The notes under the pieces were generated by a model. That model saw nothing but the letters and a program-made list of their open reading frames with translations, made no database searches and was not told the DNA's origin. Position numbers and translations under genes: made by a program. Source: Azonexaceae bacterium s22 (lineage in GTDB: Bacteria > Pseudomonadota > Gammaproteobacteria > Burkholderiales > Rhodocyclaceae). From it: a stretch of DNA of 64,000 bases. Shown here in pieces: positions 17,190 through 27,119 of this stretch (position 1 is the first letter of the stretch; each line of letters starts with the position of its first letter). The stretch is from the NCBI GenBank assembly GCA_016617495.1, contig WYCU01000006.1:179573-243572 (forward strand), written 5' to 3'.

Positions 17190-17596
17190 ATGCCCACCGT
17201 CGACACCTTCATCCTTGCCCGCGTGCTTCACGTTCTCGGGGTGGTCGCCTGGCGCTGTTCGAGCGTCTGGAAGGCCGCTTTGCCGTGCAGGCGAGGGTGA
17301 CGACGCTCATTACCGGCATTTCGGGCTTTTACATGCTGCATTTTCTGCAAGCCTGGTCGCGCTACGCGGACCCGCATTACGCCTGGATTCACCTGATGAC
17401 GCTGGTTTGGGTGATCTTCACGTTGGTGCTCTTTGTGTTCGAACCGCTGTTCCTGCACCGCTGGTTTCATGAACTCGCGCAGCGCGACGATGCGCGCGCC
17501 TTCCGGCTCGTCCAGCGCATGCACATCGTGCTGCTGACCCTCAGTCTGGCCGCCGTAGCGGGCGGTGTGGCCGGGGCGCATGGGCTCTGGTCGTAA
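17190..17596 (+). pseudogene. Frameshifted small membrane protein (CopD-like), internal deletion
   Basis: An N-terminal piece starting at the ATG at 17190 reads [21 protein letters not shown] and then leaves frame. At the same point another frame opens and reads ALFERLEGRFAVQARVTTL, ISGFYMLHFLQAW, then three more membrane segments to the stop at 17596. The two halves look like one four- to five-helix membrane protein that has lost a segment of about 30 residues, not a multiple of three bases, between roughly 17252 and 17256. It is therefore a pseudogene or contains an assembly error. The family resembles small integral membrane proteins related to CopD; no function is proven. Confidence 0.7.
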
Positions 17597-17683
17597 GCGG
17601 GAGACCAGCGCGTTTGTCAGAGTGCGGTGGCGAAAGCCTGGGTGATGACCTATGCTGCGCCTCAACGTGATCGGGAGGCGGGT

Positions 17684-18148
17684 ATGAAGGCGGGGCTAAT
17701 GTGCGGGCTGCTTGTGGCGTCGGCGGTTTGCGCCGCCGACAACGGGGTGGTGGCCGACGGGGTAACACGGGGTTTCATCCATTGCCGCGAATCGAAAGCG
17801 ATGCTGGCGATCGTGGAACGCCTGCTGGCTTCCGACGCAGCCATTGAAAAGACCAACGATTATTTCGCTTACGCCGTGCGTGGCCGCGTGCTTGGTTTGC
17901 CCTTCTCCAGCCTGCGTATCGGCGTCTGCGACCGCTCCGGCGAGCGTGGGTGCGGCTGGGCAAGCTACCGTGTCTTCGCCATCGATTTGCCGTTTGCCGA
18001 AGCGCGGGCCCAGCTTAAAGCGCGCTACGGTGTCGATTTCACGGTGGAAAAACGCGATAACGAAGCGGAAGTCACCGAACGGCCGATCCTGGCAAAAGCC
18101 CAAGGCGGGAAGGGCGCGCTGCTCTACTGCGATCCCGGCACTCTCTGA
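17684..18148 (+). CDS. Secreted protein of unknown function
   Basis: 154 residues from the ATG at 17684, chosen because GGGAGG lies about six bases upstream and a signal peptide begins there (MKAGLMCGLLVASAVCAAD). The mature part has four cysteines (HCRES, GVCDRS, GCGWAS and a C-terminal YCDPG), an even number that could pair in the periplasm. I do not recognise a family. It stands alone between the membrane-protein pseudogene and the exporter operon. Confidence 0.65.
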   Translation: MKAGLMCGLLVASAVCAADNGVVADGVTRGFIHCRESKAMLAIVERLLASDAAIEKTNDYFAYAVRGRVLGLPFSSLRIGVCDRSGERGCGWASYRVFAIDLPFAEARAQLKARYGVDFTVEKRDNEAEVTERPILAKAQGGKGALLYCDPGTL

Positions 18149-18250
18149 ATTCGCGGTCGTTGCGATAACGGCGGATATAGGCGGACGTGATCGCCATTTG
18201 GTCACAAAACTTAACGCTGCAGGCCATTCGGAGGCGGTAAACTCGCGGCC

Positions 18251-19657
18251 ATGCGCATTTTGCCCTTATTTTTACTGTTGACCGCGACAATCCCGGCGCT
18301 GGCTGCCGGATTCGATCCTTTGGGCACGGCGGAAATCACGCCGCCGCCGCCGTCGCCGCAGAGCGCCGGGCGGCAGGTCGATGCACCGTGTCAGCGGGCC
18401 TTGCCGCAATCGGCGATCAGCGCCATCGACGCGGTCGATCTGGCGCTTTGCAACAACCCGAAAACCCGTGAAGTGTGGGCCAATGCCCGTGCCCAGGCGG
18501 CGCAGGTCGGTGTGGCCCAGGGCGCCTGGCTGCCGGATCTTGGCGCCACGCTCGGCGCCTCGCGCATCAAGGGCGACAACAGCTATTACAACTCGCGCAG
18601 CGCGGCGCTGACTTTGTCTTGGCTGGTGTTCGATTCCGGCGCCCGCTCGGCCAATCTCGAATACGCGCGGCAGTTGTTGTCCGCCGCCGCAGCGACGCAG
18701 GATGCCACGGTGCAAACGCTGTTCCTGTCCACGCTGCAGGCCTTCTACACGGCGCAGGCGGCGCGTGCTGCGGTGGTGTCGACGCTGGAAGCAGAACGTG
18801 CGGCGCGCGAGAGCTTCAACGCCGCCGAAGCGCGCTATCAAGTGGGCGTGGCGACGCCGGCGGATCGTCTGCTGGCGCAAACGGCGCTTTCCCAGGCCAC
18901 GCTGACGCGGATCAAGGCCGAGGGCGAGGCGCGCAATGCGCTGGGCGCGCTGGCCAATGTGCTGGGCTTTTCCGCCGGGCAGCCGCTGAGCGTGGCCGAA
19001 CCGCCCGCGGCCTTGCCGGATGCCGGCTTCCAGCGCGATGTATCGGCGCTGATCGCCGAAGCCGAAGTGCGCCGCCCCGATCTCAAGGCCGCCGAAGCGC
19101 AGGTCAAGGCCGCGCAGGCGACGGTGGATCTGGTGCAGGCGCAGGGGCGGCCGACCATCAGCCTGTCGACCGGGCCGACCTGGGCGGAAATCGACCGCAA
19201 CACGATCAACGGCGGCACCATCGGCGTGACTGTCAATGTGCCGCTGTTCACCGGCTTCAACACCACCTACAACGTGCGTTCCGCCGAGGCGGTGGCCGAT
19301 GCCCGCGCGGCCCAGCGCGACACGCTGAAGAATCAGGTGGCGCTGGATGTCTGGAAGGCCTACCAGAGCCTCAACACGGCCACGCAAAGCCTCAAGACCA
19401 CGCTCGATCTGGTGGCCAGCGCCGAGCAGTCGCTGGCCGTGGCGCTGGGGCGCTACAAAGCCGGCGTCGGCACGGTGCTCGACCTGCTGACGGCCCAGAG
19501 TGCATTGGCCAGTGCCCGCCTGCAACGCATTCAGGCGGCGCTGGATTGGTATGTGTATCGCGCCACGCTGGCCCAGTCGGTCGGGGCGCTCGATTATTCG
19601 CTGCTGCAACCGGCCGGGCCGGGGCAAATCCAGGGACAAACGCAGGGACAACCATGA
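18251..19657 (+). CDS. TolC-family outer membrane efflux protein
   Basis: 468 residues. An N-terminal signal peptide (MRILPLFLLLTATIPALAAG) is followed by two outer-membrane efflux (OEP) repeats, with conserved stretches such as TLSWLVFDSGARSANLEYA, AEARYQVGVATPADRLLAQT and the mirrored ALGRYKAGVGTVLDLLTAQS in the second half. It forms the trimeric outer-membrane channel for the downstream adaptor and ABC pump. It ends with a four-base overlap onto the adaptor gene. The signal-peptide codons coincide with a full copy of the dispersed element. Confidence 0.92.
   Translation: MRILPLFLLLTATIPALAAGFDPLGTAEITPPPPSPQSAGRQVDAPCQRALPQSAISAIDAVDLALCNNPKTREVWANARAQAAQVGVAQGAWLPDLGATLGASRIKGDNSYYNSRSAALTLSWLVFDSGARSANLEYARQLLSAAAATQDATVQTLFLSTLQAFYTAQAARAAVVSTLEAERAARESFNAAEARYQVGVATPADRLLAQTALSQATLTRIKAEGEARNALGALANVLGFSAGQPLSVAEPPAALPDAGFQRDVSALIAEAEVRRPDLKAAEAQVKAAQATVDLVQAQGRPTISLSTGPTWAEIDRNTINGGTIGVTVNVPLFTGFNTTYNVRSAEAVADARAAQRDTLKNQVALDVWKAYQSLNTATQSLKTTLDLVASAEQSLAVALGRYKAGVGTVLDLLTAQSALASARLQRIQAALDWYVYRATLAQSVGALDYSLLQPAGPGQIQGQTQGQP
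18257..18291 (-). repeat. Dispersed 34-bp element, copy 6 (in signal peptide of TolC-like gene)
   Basis: Minus strand ATTGTCGCGGTCAAC followed by AGTAAAAATAAGGGCAAAAT: one core mismatch, both A-tracts kept. On the coding strand it encodes the hydrophobic run ILPLFLLLTATI. Confidence 0.75.
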
Positions 19658-20913
19658 AACGCATCGGCAAGATTGTCATTGGCCTCGCCGTCGGCGCGGC
19701 GCTGATTGGCGGCGGCGTCTGGTACGCCGGCCAGCGTGCGGCGCAGGACCCGGAACGGCGTTTCAAGCTGACCGAGGTCGGCAAGGGCGACGTGACCCAG
19801 ACGGTTTCCGCGAACGGCACGCTGACCCCTTTGGTGCTGGTCAATGTCGGCACGCAGGTTTCCGGTACCGTGCGCAAGCTCTACGTGGATTTCAACGATC
19901 GCGTCGAAGCCGGGCAGAAACTACTGGAACTCGACCCCTCGCTGCTGGAAACAGTGGCGCGGCAGAGCCAGGCCAATGTGGTCAATCTCCAGGCCTCGCT
20001 CGATCTGGCCAAGGCCAACGAGGCGCGCATGCGTTCCCTGCTGGACAAGGAATACGTCTCGCGGCAGGACTACGATCAAGCCTTGCAGGGCTTGAAATCG
20101 GCGCAGGCGCAATTGGCGCAGGCGCAGGCCGCGGCGGACAAGGATCGGGTCAATCTGGGCTACTCGGTGATCAAATCCCCGGTGTCCGGTGTGGTGGTGG
20201 CGCGCTTGGTCGATGTCGGACAGACGGTCGCGGCCAGCTTCCAGACGCCGACGCTGATCCAGATTGCCCAGGATTTGTCCAAGATGGCCATCGACACCAG
20301 CTTCGCCGAGGCCGATATCGGCAACATCCGCGAAGGGCAGGCCGCGCGCTTTACCGTCGATGCCTTTCCGGATCGCAGCTTCCACGGCACTGTGCAGCAG
20401 ATCCGCCTGAACCCGACCAACCAGCAGAACGTCGTCACCTACAACGTGCGCATCAAGGTCGATAACCCGGACCTGATCCTGCTGCCGGGCATGACGGCCT
20501 ATGTCAGCATCGGCGTGCAAAAGCGCAGCGATGTGCTGCTGGTGCCGAATGCCGCGCTGCGCTTCAAGCCAGCGGACAGCGCCGACAAGGCCGCGAAAAA
20601 TGGCCAAAATTCTGCGTCGACCGCGACAAATGCCGGTATGAGCGGCATGGCGCCGGGTATGGGCGCCGGCATGTCGGGCATGGGCCCGGCCATGGGCGGC
20701 GAACGTAAAGGCAAGAAGCGCGACAGTCAGAGCGGCACGGTTTACGTGCTGGCCGATGGCGAACTGCGTCCGGTGGCTGTGCAGATCGGCATTACCGACA
20801 ACCGCAATACCGAGGTGGTCGGCGGCGAACTCAAGCCGGGGGATCGCGTAGTCACCGGCGAAAACGGCAACGGAGAGCGCAAGCCCTCCAGCGTCGGCAT
20901 GCGGATGTTCTGA
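19654..20913 (+). CDS. MacA/HlyD-family periplasmic adaptor
   Basis: 419 residues starting at the ATG that overlaps the TolC-like stop. An N-terminal membrane anchor (about 4-24) leads into the lipoyl half (VSGTVRKLYVDFNDRVEAGQ), an alpha-helical hairpin (about 100-160) and the barrel (GVVVARLVDVGQTVAASFQ). It bridges the inner-membrane ABC transporter and the outer-membrane channel. Near residues 320-350 there is an unusual Met/Gly-rich insert (NAGMSGMAPGMGAGMSGMGP) followed by a basic stretch, absent from typical MacA. A dispersed-element core sits immediately before this insert. Confidence 0.92.
   Translation: MKRIGKIVIGLAVGAALIGGGVWYAGQRAAQDPERRFKLTEVGKGDVTQTVSANGTLTPLVLVNVGTQVSGTVRKLYVDFNDRVEAGQKLLELDPSLLETVARQSQANVVNLQASLDLAKANEARMRSLLDKEYVSRQDYDQALQGLKSAQAQLAQAQAAADKDRVNLGYSVIKSPVSGVVVARLVDVGQTVAASFQTPTLIQIAQDLSKMAIDTSFAEADIGNIREGQAARFTVDAFPDRSFHGTVQQIRLNPTNQQNVVTYNVRIKVDNPDLILLPGMTAYVSIGVQKRSDVLLVPNAALRFKPADSADKAAKNGQNSASTATNAGMSGMAPGMGAGMSGMGPAMGGERKGKKRDSQSGTVYVLADGELRPVAVQIGITDNRNTEVVGGELKPGDRVVTGENGNGERKPSSVGMRMF
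20605..20629 (-). repeat. Dispersed element, copy 7 (inside adaptor gene, tail rearranged)
   Basis: Minus strand core TTGTCGCGGTCGAC at 20616-20629. The adjoining A-rich sequence AAAAATGGCCAAAATT (20596-20611) has the tail's wording but on the opposite strand to the core, so the tail appears inverted relative to other copies. It codes for NSASTATNAG. Confidence 0.6.
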
Positions 20914-21619
20914 TGTCCGAACCGGTCATCCGCGTCGTTGGCCTGCGTAAATCCTACGCCACTGCCGCTGGCGAGTTTCCCGCCCTCAAGGGCGTCGATC
21001 TCGCGGTGCGTCCCGGCGAGTACATCGCCATCATGGGGCCATCCGGCTCGGGCAAATCCACGTTCATGAACCTGCTCGGCTGCCTTGATACGCCCAGCGC
21101 CGGGGATTACTTTCTGGCCGGTGAAAACGTCGCGCATCTGAGCCCGGATGCGCTGGCCCGCCTGCGCAACCGCACGCTCGGCTTCGTCTTTCAGGGTTTC
21201 AACCTGCTGCCGCGCATGAGCCTGCAGGACAACGTGGCGTTGCCGCTGGTCTATGCCGGCGTGGACAAGGACACCCGGCGGGCTGCCGCGCAGCGCATGC
21301 TGGAAAAGGTCGGGCTCGGGCGCTATGCCGAATCCCTGCCCAGCCGCATTTCCGGTGGCCAGCAGCAGCGCGTGGCGATTGCCCGGGCGCTGGTCAACAA
21401 GCCGCAATTGATCCTCGCCGACGAGCCGACCGGCAATCTCGACAGCCACACCAGCGAGGAAATCATGGCGCTGTTCGGCGAACTCAACGCCGAAGGCATC
21501 ACCATCGTTCTGGTCACTCATGAGGCGGATGTCGCGGCGCATGCCAAGCGGCAAGTGCGTTTTCTCGACGGCGAAATCGTCAGCGACCGCCTGACCGCAG
21601 AGATCGTGGAGCAGCACGC

Positions 21620-21623
<4 letters not shown>
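20913..21623 (+). CDS. MacB-type ABC transporter ATP-binding protein
   Basis: 236 residues. Walker [11 protein letters not shown]-loop [13 protein letters not shown], signature [14 protein letters not shown] and Walker [14 protein letters not shown] are all intact, typical of the MacB/LolD class. Its start shares a base with the adaptor stop (TGATG), and its end overlaps the permease gene by four bases. In E. coli MacB the ATPase and permease are fused; here they are separate polypeptides. Substrate is unknown; macrolides, heme precursors, peptides or siderophores are known for relatives. Confidence 0.93.
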
Positions 21624-22840
<1,217 letters not shown>

Positions 22841-22866
22841 GGCGCCTTCGGCAGTCGCCGCGGCGG

Positions 22867-22901
22867 ATTGTCGCGGTCGACCGTTACAAACGGGCCAAAA
22901 T
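22867..22901 (+). repeat. Dispersed 34-bp element, copy 8
   Basis: Core ATTGTCGCGGTCGACC followed by GTTACAAACGGGCCAAAAT. It lies 26 bases after the permease stop. It is the only intergenic copy whose core, not tail, faces the nearest gene end. Confidence 0.85.
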
Positions 22902-23002
22902 GCGTTGCAGGCGCTCACGCGCGCGGGCGGCAACTCACACACTATGCCCGTGTCAAATCGCTTATCCTTCCATCCCCCTCAATCGAGCGCGCTGGAGCCC
23001 AC

Positions 23003-24862
23003 GTGAATCAAGAAAATCAAAATCAAGCCGATCAAGGCGAGCAAGGCCCGATGGGCGAAGGCCTCACGGGCCTTTCCCGGCGCGATTTCCTCAAGACGGC
23101 AGCAGGCGCGGCGGCGCTCCCATGGACGGGCGTGTCGTTTGCGGCGTCAACGGCTGGTACGGCGCCTGGCGCGGCAGCCGCGCCGTCGGCCGCTCCGTCC
23201 GCGGCGCCGAACGCACCGCCCAACATCCTGTTTTTGCTCACCGATCAGGAACGCCTGTTCCGGCCGGGCGAATTGCCCATCGGTTACGAACTCCCGGCGC
23301 ACGCGCAGCTCATGCGGCGCGGCACGAGCTATGTGAATCACCGCATCAATTCCTGCGTGTGCACGCCTTCGCGCTCGGTCGTCTATACCGGCCAGCACAT
23401 CCAGCACACGCGCATGTTCGACAACACCAATTTCCCGTGGATCGAAAGCCTCTCGCCGGAAGTGCCGACCATTGGCAGCCTGCTGCGTGCCGCCGGTTAC
23501 TACACCGCCTACAAGGGCAAGTGGCACCTGACCAAGGAGTTCGAGACGGTCAATACCCTGGGCACGCCGACCAAGATCTTTACCCAGGAAATGGAAGCCT
23601 ACGGGTTTTCCGATTACTTCGGCGTCGGCGACATCATCGCCCACGACCGCGGCGGCTGGCTGCACGACGGCATCATCGCCTCCATGGCCGTGAGCTGGAT
23701 GCGCAGCAAGGGCCGCGATCTCGCCGCGCAAGGCAAGCCGTGGTTCCTCGCCGTGAACCTCGTCAACCCGCATGACGTGATGTTCTACGACACCAGCCTG
23801 CCCGGCGACCCGCCGCCCGCGCATCGCGGCCTCGCCAACCTGGCGCGCGACCCCAACGATCCGCTCTATCGCCAGCAATGGGATTTCCAGCTCCCGCAAA
23901 GCTTTGCCCAGAATATCGACGCGCCCGGCCGGCCGCCCGCGCACCGCGATTTCCTGCGCTCGCACGATGCGCTGGTCGGCGAAATTCCCGGCGATCCGCA
24001 GCACTGGCGGCGCCGTCACAACTACTACCTCAACTGCCTGCGCGACGTGGATCGCAACATCGCCGCCGTCCTCGCCGAACTCGATGCCTCCGGGCTCGCC
24101 GACAACACCATCATCGTCCTGACCGCCGACCACGGCGACATGGACGGCGCGCACAAACTGCACGCCAAGGGCGCCGTCGCCTACCGCGAACAGAACAACG
24201 TCCCGCTGATCGTCGTGCACCCGCGCCATGTCGGCGGCAAGCAATGCCAGGCCGTCACCTCCCACGTCGACCTTGCCCCGACCCTGCTGGCCATGACCGG
24301 CGTATCCGCCGAACGCGCCCAGAGCATCGGCAAAGGGCTGCCGGGCAAGGACTTCTCCAAAACCCTGGCCGCACCCGAAAAAGCCGCGCCGGATGCCGTG
24401 CGCGACGGTTCGCTCTTCTGCTACAACATGCTCGCCTACCTCGATGGCGATTTCTTCTACAAGGCCGTGGAACACCTGAACAAGGGCGGCAAACCCGCCG
24501 ACCTCAAGGCCGCCGGCGTGCGCCCGGATCTGCAAAAACGCGGCGCCGTGCGCGCCGTCTTCGACGGCCGCTACACCTACGCCCGCTACTTCTCGCCCAA
24601 GCAACACAACCAGCCGAGAACCTACGAAGCGCTGGTGCAATACAACGACATCGAACTCTTCGACACCCAGGCCGACCCGCAGGAACTCAACAACCTCGCC
24701 GCCGGCCCCGCGCTCACGAAAAACCGCGAACTGCTGATGGCAATGAACGACAAACTCAACCGCCTGATCGAAAACGAAGTCGGCGAAGACAAAGGCCAGA
24801 TGATGCCCGGCGGCATCGACGCCGGCTGGGAAGTGACCCCGGACACCATGGCCGGGGCGTGA
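23003..24862 (+). CDS. Tat-exported sulfatase (alkaline phosphatase superfamily)
   Basis: About 619 residues from the GTG at 23003 (GGAG upstream); the ATG at 23051 is an alternative. The twin-arginine signal LSRRDFLKTAAGAAALPW marks export as a folded protein. The sulfatase signature C-T-P-S-R (in VCTPSRSVVYTGQH) places the cysteine converted to formylglycine at about residue 120, and the metal-site motif LTADHGDMDGAHKLHAKG follows. An Ala/Pro-rich linker joins signal and domain. It likely hydrolyses a sulfate ester in the periplasm; the substrate is unknown. No formylglycine-generating enzyme gene is nearby. Confidence 0.87.
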   Translation: MNQENQNQADQGEQGPMGEGLTGLSRRDFLKTAAGAAALPWTGVSFAASTAGTAPGAAAAPSAAPSAAPNAPPNILFLLTDQERLFRPGELPIGYELPAHAQLMRRGTSYVNHRINSCVCTPSRSVVYTGQHIQHTRMFDNTNFPWIESLSPEVPTIGSLLRAAGYYTAYKGKWHLTKEFETVNTLGTPTKIFTQEMEAYGFSDYFGVGDIIAHDRGGWLHDGIIASMAVSWMRSKGRDLAAQGKPWFLAVNLVNPHDVMFYDTSLPGDPPPAHRGLANLARDPNDPLYRQQWDFQLPQSFAQNIDAPGRPPAHRDFLRSHDALVGEIPGDPQHWRRRHNYYLNCLRDVDRNIAAVLAELDASGLADNTIIVLTADHGDMDGAHKLHAKGAVAYREQNNVPLIVVHPRHVGGKQCQAVTSHVDLAPTLLAMTGVSAERAQSIGKGLPGKDFSKTLAAPEKAAPDAVRDGSLFCYNMLAYLDGDFFYKAVEHLNKGGKPADLKAAGVRPDLQKRGAVRAVFDGRYTYARYFSPKQHNQPRTYEALVQYNDIELFDTQADPQELNNLAAGPALTKNRELLMAMNDKLNRLIENEVGEDKGQMMPGGIDAGWEVTPDTMAGA

Positions 24863-24912
24863 TTTTGCGTGGAACGCCCGGCGGAGCAAGTCGGGCGGGA
24901 GCTAGGGAGGCG

Positions 24913-24946
24913 ATTGTCGCGGTCGACCCTTGAAATTGGGCAAAAT
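24913..24946 (+). repeat. Dispersed 34-bp element, copy 9
   Basis: Core ATTGTCGCGGTCGACC followed by CTTGAAATTGGGCAAAAT. It lies in the convergent gap between the sulfatase gene and the end of the hsd operon, tail toward the hsd side. Confidence 0.87.
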
Positions 24947-24959
24947 CTGGGGGGGTAGG

Positions 24960-25127
24960 TCACCCCGCAAACAGCGCCTTGCTGGGCTGGGGCAAGGCGT
25001 CAACGCCGTAGTCAATCCGGGCCGCCTGCCCCTCCTCGCCATCCAGCCACGCGTTGAAATCGGCAAAGTGCGCGTAGCGGGTGTGGTCGTCTTCGTCGCA
25101 CCAGATTTTGGGCAGCGCCGGCGTCAT
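24960..25127 (-). CDS. Small hypothetical protein after hsdS
   Basis: 55 residues from the ATG at 25127, ten bases after the hsdS stop, with AGGA just upstream. The sequence is acidic and aromatic (KIWCDEDDHTRYAHFADFNAWL) with no signal peptide or membrane segment. I do not recognise it. Close spacing suggests it is the last gene of the hsd operon. It may be a real small protein or chance; coding potential was not computed. Confidence 0.45.
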   Translation of the reverse strand: MTPALPKIWCDEDDHTRYAHFADFNAWLDGEEGQAARIDYGVDALPQPSKALFAG

Positions 25128-25137
25128 TTCCTGTGAC

Positions 25138-26907
25138 TCAGCCGATGGCCCGCTCGACGAGAGCGTTGGCAAGGTGGAGCTGGGTGGTTTGGGCGTCGCT
25201 GAGGCGGGACTTGAGCTGGTCGCACAGGGCCATCAGCTCGTCGACTTTGGTGACGATGCGGTGCTGTTCGGCGAGTGGCGGAATCGCGACTAGCAGCGAA
25301 CCTATATGCCCTTGATTGACAGTTTTTTGACCCGCCGTAGTAATGAACAAGCTGCTGATTCTGTCGCGTATAAGTTTGGTCTGCCCGACAAGACAGAGAT
25401 AGCTAGTATGGCACCACTCCTGGTTGATTCTCATGCGAATGAAGTGATCGCAATAGATTGCCTGCAGCTCAGCTTCTATGGGAATGAATTGACCAACTAT
25501 GTCAGAACTGCCATTGACTCGAACAATAAGAACATCTCCCTGCGCAAGTCCGTACTTGCTGACGTCGTCTTTGTTAATTGGGAGTGCCCGAGTATCGGCA
25601 AGAGAAACCCGTCTGTATTTGATGTCCGCCAGACGCAAGACGATTGTGGGAATACCTCCTTTATCCCCACGGCTTGACGCGCCGTTCTGAAATTCCGGAA
25701 GCATGTCGTTGAGCTTCACCCACTCCCAGCCCGTCGTGAGTTCAAAGGGCTTTTCCTCCTCTGCAACAGGCGGATGCGGCTTTTCCTTCTTGATCTTGCC
25801 TTTCTTCACCAGCTTCGCCTTCTCGGCGGCAATCTTCTTGAGCAGTTCGCTGGCGGGTTCGTCGTTGGGGTCTTGCGGGACAAGCTTGCCCATCACCGCC
25901 AGTTGCAGGATGGTTTGCTTGAGCTGGGCTATGCTCTCTTCGGTCGTGAACAGCGTGTCAAAGTGGCCGGCGATGCGCTGCCAGGCGCTGGCGAATTGCG
26001 CGTGATCGGCGGCGCTGGTCAGCGCGCTCAGCAGGGTTTCCACCAGCGTTTGATGGGCGCCGAGGCTGGCCTCGGTTTCTTGCTCAAGCTGGTCGCACAG
26101 CGCCATCAGCTCGTCGACTTTGGCGACGATGCGGTGTTGTTCGGCGAGTGGTGGTAAGGGAAACGGGATTGATCCAAGAGCCTTGCCAGACATATTTGAA
26201 ATGGCAACGCCTTTTCGATAGTTGTTGATTTCTCCGCTGTAGCTCATTTTTTCAAGCAGCCGGTAGGCGTAGTAGGGATTGATCCCTTGCCAGAACCGCG
26301 CTCTATGAATGTGGTTCTGGAAGCAGATTGGATAGTCATGATTCCAGACAGCGGCCCGGCCAGCTTCGCCACCCTCACAGATCAACAAGTCGTTATGGAT
26401 TGCCTGACATTTGTCCAGGTCTGTGTCCTCGATTGGCATTTGTCTGACGCCTGACAGGTCAAACTTTCCCCAATAGAGATTCGACGTAGTGATGTAGTCC
26501 CGAAGCTCTCCTTGATTTCTGACTTGATCAAGGGTTTTTCCCGCGTTGTGTTCTGCGAGGTTTCCAAACCTTTCCCACAACCATCCTTTCGGAGACTCAA
26601 ATGGTTTTTCCTCTTCGCTCACTGGTGGCAAAGATTTTTCCTTTTTGATCTTTCCTTCCTTCACTAGCTTCGCTTTCTCTGCGGCAATCTTCTTGAGCAG
26701 TTCGCTCGCCGGCTCATCATTCGGGTTCTGCGGCACCAGCAGGCCGCGCACGGCCAGTTCCAGTATCAGCTCGCGCAGCTTCTTGATGCCGTACAGCTCG
26801 ACCTTGCTGGACGAGCCCCGGCCGGCGGTGGATTTGCGTTTGAGGGCGGCGGTCCACAGATCGAGGTGATCCGTGACGAGGGATTCCACGGGCGACACGG
26901 CGTTCAT
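25138..26907 (-). CDS. hsdS: Type I restriction-modification specificity subunit HsdS
   Basis: 589 residues with two target-recognition domains (about 105-250 and 390-540), each preceded by a near-identical conserved helix block (VPQNPNDEPASELLKKIAAE) and followed by another (PPLAEQHRIVAKVDELMALC). Each recognition domain reads half of a bipartite DNA site; the helices set the spacing and bind HsdM. The recognition-domain DNA is visibly more AT-rich than its surroundings, as expected for parts acquired by transfer. The start overlaps the end of the DUF1016 remnant by four bases. Confidence 0.93.
   Translation of the reverse strand: MNAVSPVESLVTDHLDLWTAALKRKSTAGRGSSSKVELYGIKKLRELILELAVRGLLVPQNPNDEPASELLKKIAAEKAKLVKEGKIKKEKSLPPVSEEEKPFESPKGWLWERFGNLAEHNAGKTLDQVRNQGELRDYITTSNLYWGKFDLSGVRQMPIEDTDLDKCQAIHNDLLICEGGEAGRAAVWNHDYPICFQNHIHRARFWQGINPYYAYRLLEKMSYSGEINNYRKGVAISNMSGKALGSIPFPLPPLAEQHRIVAKVDELMALCDQLEQETEASLGAHQTLVETLLSALTSAADHAQFASAWQRIAGHFDTLFTTEESIAQLKQTILQLAVMGKLVPQDPNDEPASELLKKIAAEKAKLVKKGKIKKEKPHPPVAEEEKPFELTTGWEWVKLNDMLPEFQNGASSRGDKGGIPTIVLRLADIKYRRVSLADTRALPINKDDVSKYGLAQGDVLIVRVNGSSDIVGQFIPIEAELQAIYCDHFIRMRINQEWCHTSYLCLVGQTKLIRDRISSLFITTAGQKTVNQGHIGSLLVAIPPLAEQHRIVTKVDELMALCDQLKSRLSDAQTTQLHLANALVERAIG
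25213..26739 (-). repeat. Paired conserved blocks within hsdS
   Basis: Two pairs of direct repeats: 26635-26739 matches 25780-25887, and 26086-26157 matches 25213-25284, nearly identical in protein and very similar in DNA. They bracket the two recognition domains and could support recombination that swaps or shuffles specificity. Confidence 0.85.
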
Positions 26908-27119
26908 GCCTGACCCTCACGCTGGTTTTTGAGCAGGGCGCAGGCGCTCCAGCCTTGCTGGCTGGCTTCGTTCATGTACCAATTGCGGGCGTCGAGGTTG
27001 TCGATGCGAATAAGCTGGCGCAGGTGGGTCCAGGTCAAATTGCTACGCAGTGCGTAGCAAATCTGCTCAACGATCCGCCAGTAGGCTTCGATCATGGCAA
27101 TGTTTTCAACCCGGCTCAT
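26904..27119 (-). pseudogene. DUF1016 (YhcG-like) remnant between hsdM and hsdS
   Basis: 71 residues. MIEAYWRI resembles the early N-terminal domain of DUF1016 proteins, and LTWTHLRQLIRIDNLDARNWYMNEASQQGWS resembles a part normally some 80 residues further on. The PD-(D/E)XK nuclease-like C-terminal domain is gone. The piece is still open and overlaps hsdM and hsdS by four bases each, so it may be translated. Full-length DUF1016 genes often sit in type I restriction loci. I read it as a deletion derivative kept in frame for coupling. Confidence 0.6.

Noticed and set aside
23147-24889. Long minus-strand open frame opposite the sulfatase
   Set aside because: Open by GC-rich codon bias; the plus strand has clear sulfatase motifs.
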